In this document: positions 59,044-64,000 of the stretch, piece after piece
How positions within the stretch are numbered: position 1 is the stretch's first letter
How the letters are laid out: each line of letters starts with the position of its first letter
From: Dromiciops gliroides
Lineage: Eukaryota; Chordata; Mammalia; Microbiotheria; Microbiotheriidae
DNA: 64,000 nucleotides
Direction of reading: 5' to 3'
Assembly (NCBI RefSeq): GCF_019393635.1
Contig: NC_057863.1
Span: forward strand, 625,436,291-625,500,290
Notes under the pieces: generated by a model
Told to the model about the DNA's origin: nothing
Databases searched by the model: none
Seen by the model: only the letters and a program-made list of their open reading frames with translations
Translations under genes and position numbers: made by a program

Positions 59044-64000
<4,957 letters not shown>

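Overview
The window is vertebrate nuclear DNA from a marsupial. Two well-known single-copy genes lie tail to tail, and their introns are full of marsupial-type repeats. The clearest is a tRNA-derived SINE (MAR1/WSINE1-like; cues are the GGCAGCTAGGTGGCGCAGTGG head and the TGTGTGACCCTGGGCAAGTC core), present in about 19 copies, most with clear target-site duplications. Older MIR/THER-like, L2-like and CR1/L3-like relics surround them. An Australasian marsupial is the best guess; the sequence alone does not fix the species.

Layout. Positions 1-14306 are part of intron 1 of CLSTN1 (calsyntenin-1, plus strand); exon 1 with the start codon and signal peptide lies left of the window. Exons 2 to 19 run from 14307 to the stop codon at 55316-55318 and every junction keeps frame. 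They include a 30-nt microexon (28989-29018) and a 63-nt in-frame cassette exon (48569-48631). The CLSTN1 3'UTR runs to about 57055 and has two AATAAA signals. About 70 bp further on begins the 3' end of PIK3CD (PI3-kinase p110-delta, minus strand): 3'UTR about 57125-59043, then twelve coding exons from 59044 to the window edge. These encode about the last 507 residues: most of the helical domain, the whole kinase domain and the C-terminal tail. The promoter-side half of PIK3CD lies right of the window. This convergent CLSTN1-PIK3CD order is the one I remember from human 1p36.22, so the synteny is conserved.

Composition. The left part (1 to about 50 kb) has long introns and is AT-richer and repeat-loaded. 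The right part (PIK3CD) has short introns, is GC-rich and shows few repeats.

How the genes relate. They share no pathway that can be read from the sequence. CLSTN1 is a neuronal type I membrane protein and kinesin-1 cargo adaptor; PIK3CD is a leukocyte lipid kinase. Their contact is architectural: opposing poly(A) signals about 110 bp apart. I found no CRISPR array, operon, mobile gene cassette or other previously undescribed system. The observations most worth checking are the microexon, an intron (33634-33765) that stays open in frame, a substitution at the remembered alpha-secretase site of CLSTN1, two linked SINE haplotypes with one mosaic copy, and retrotransposon coding relics.
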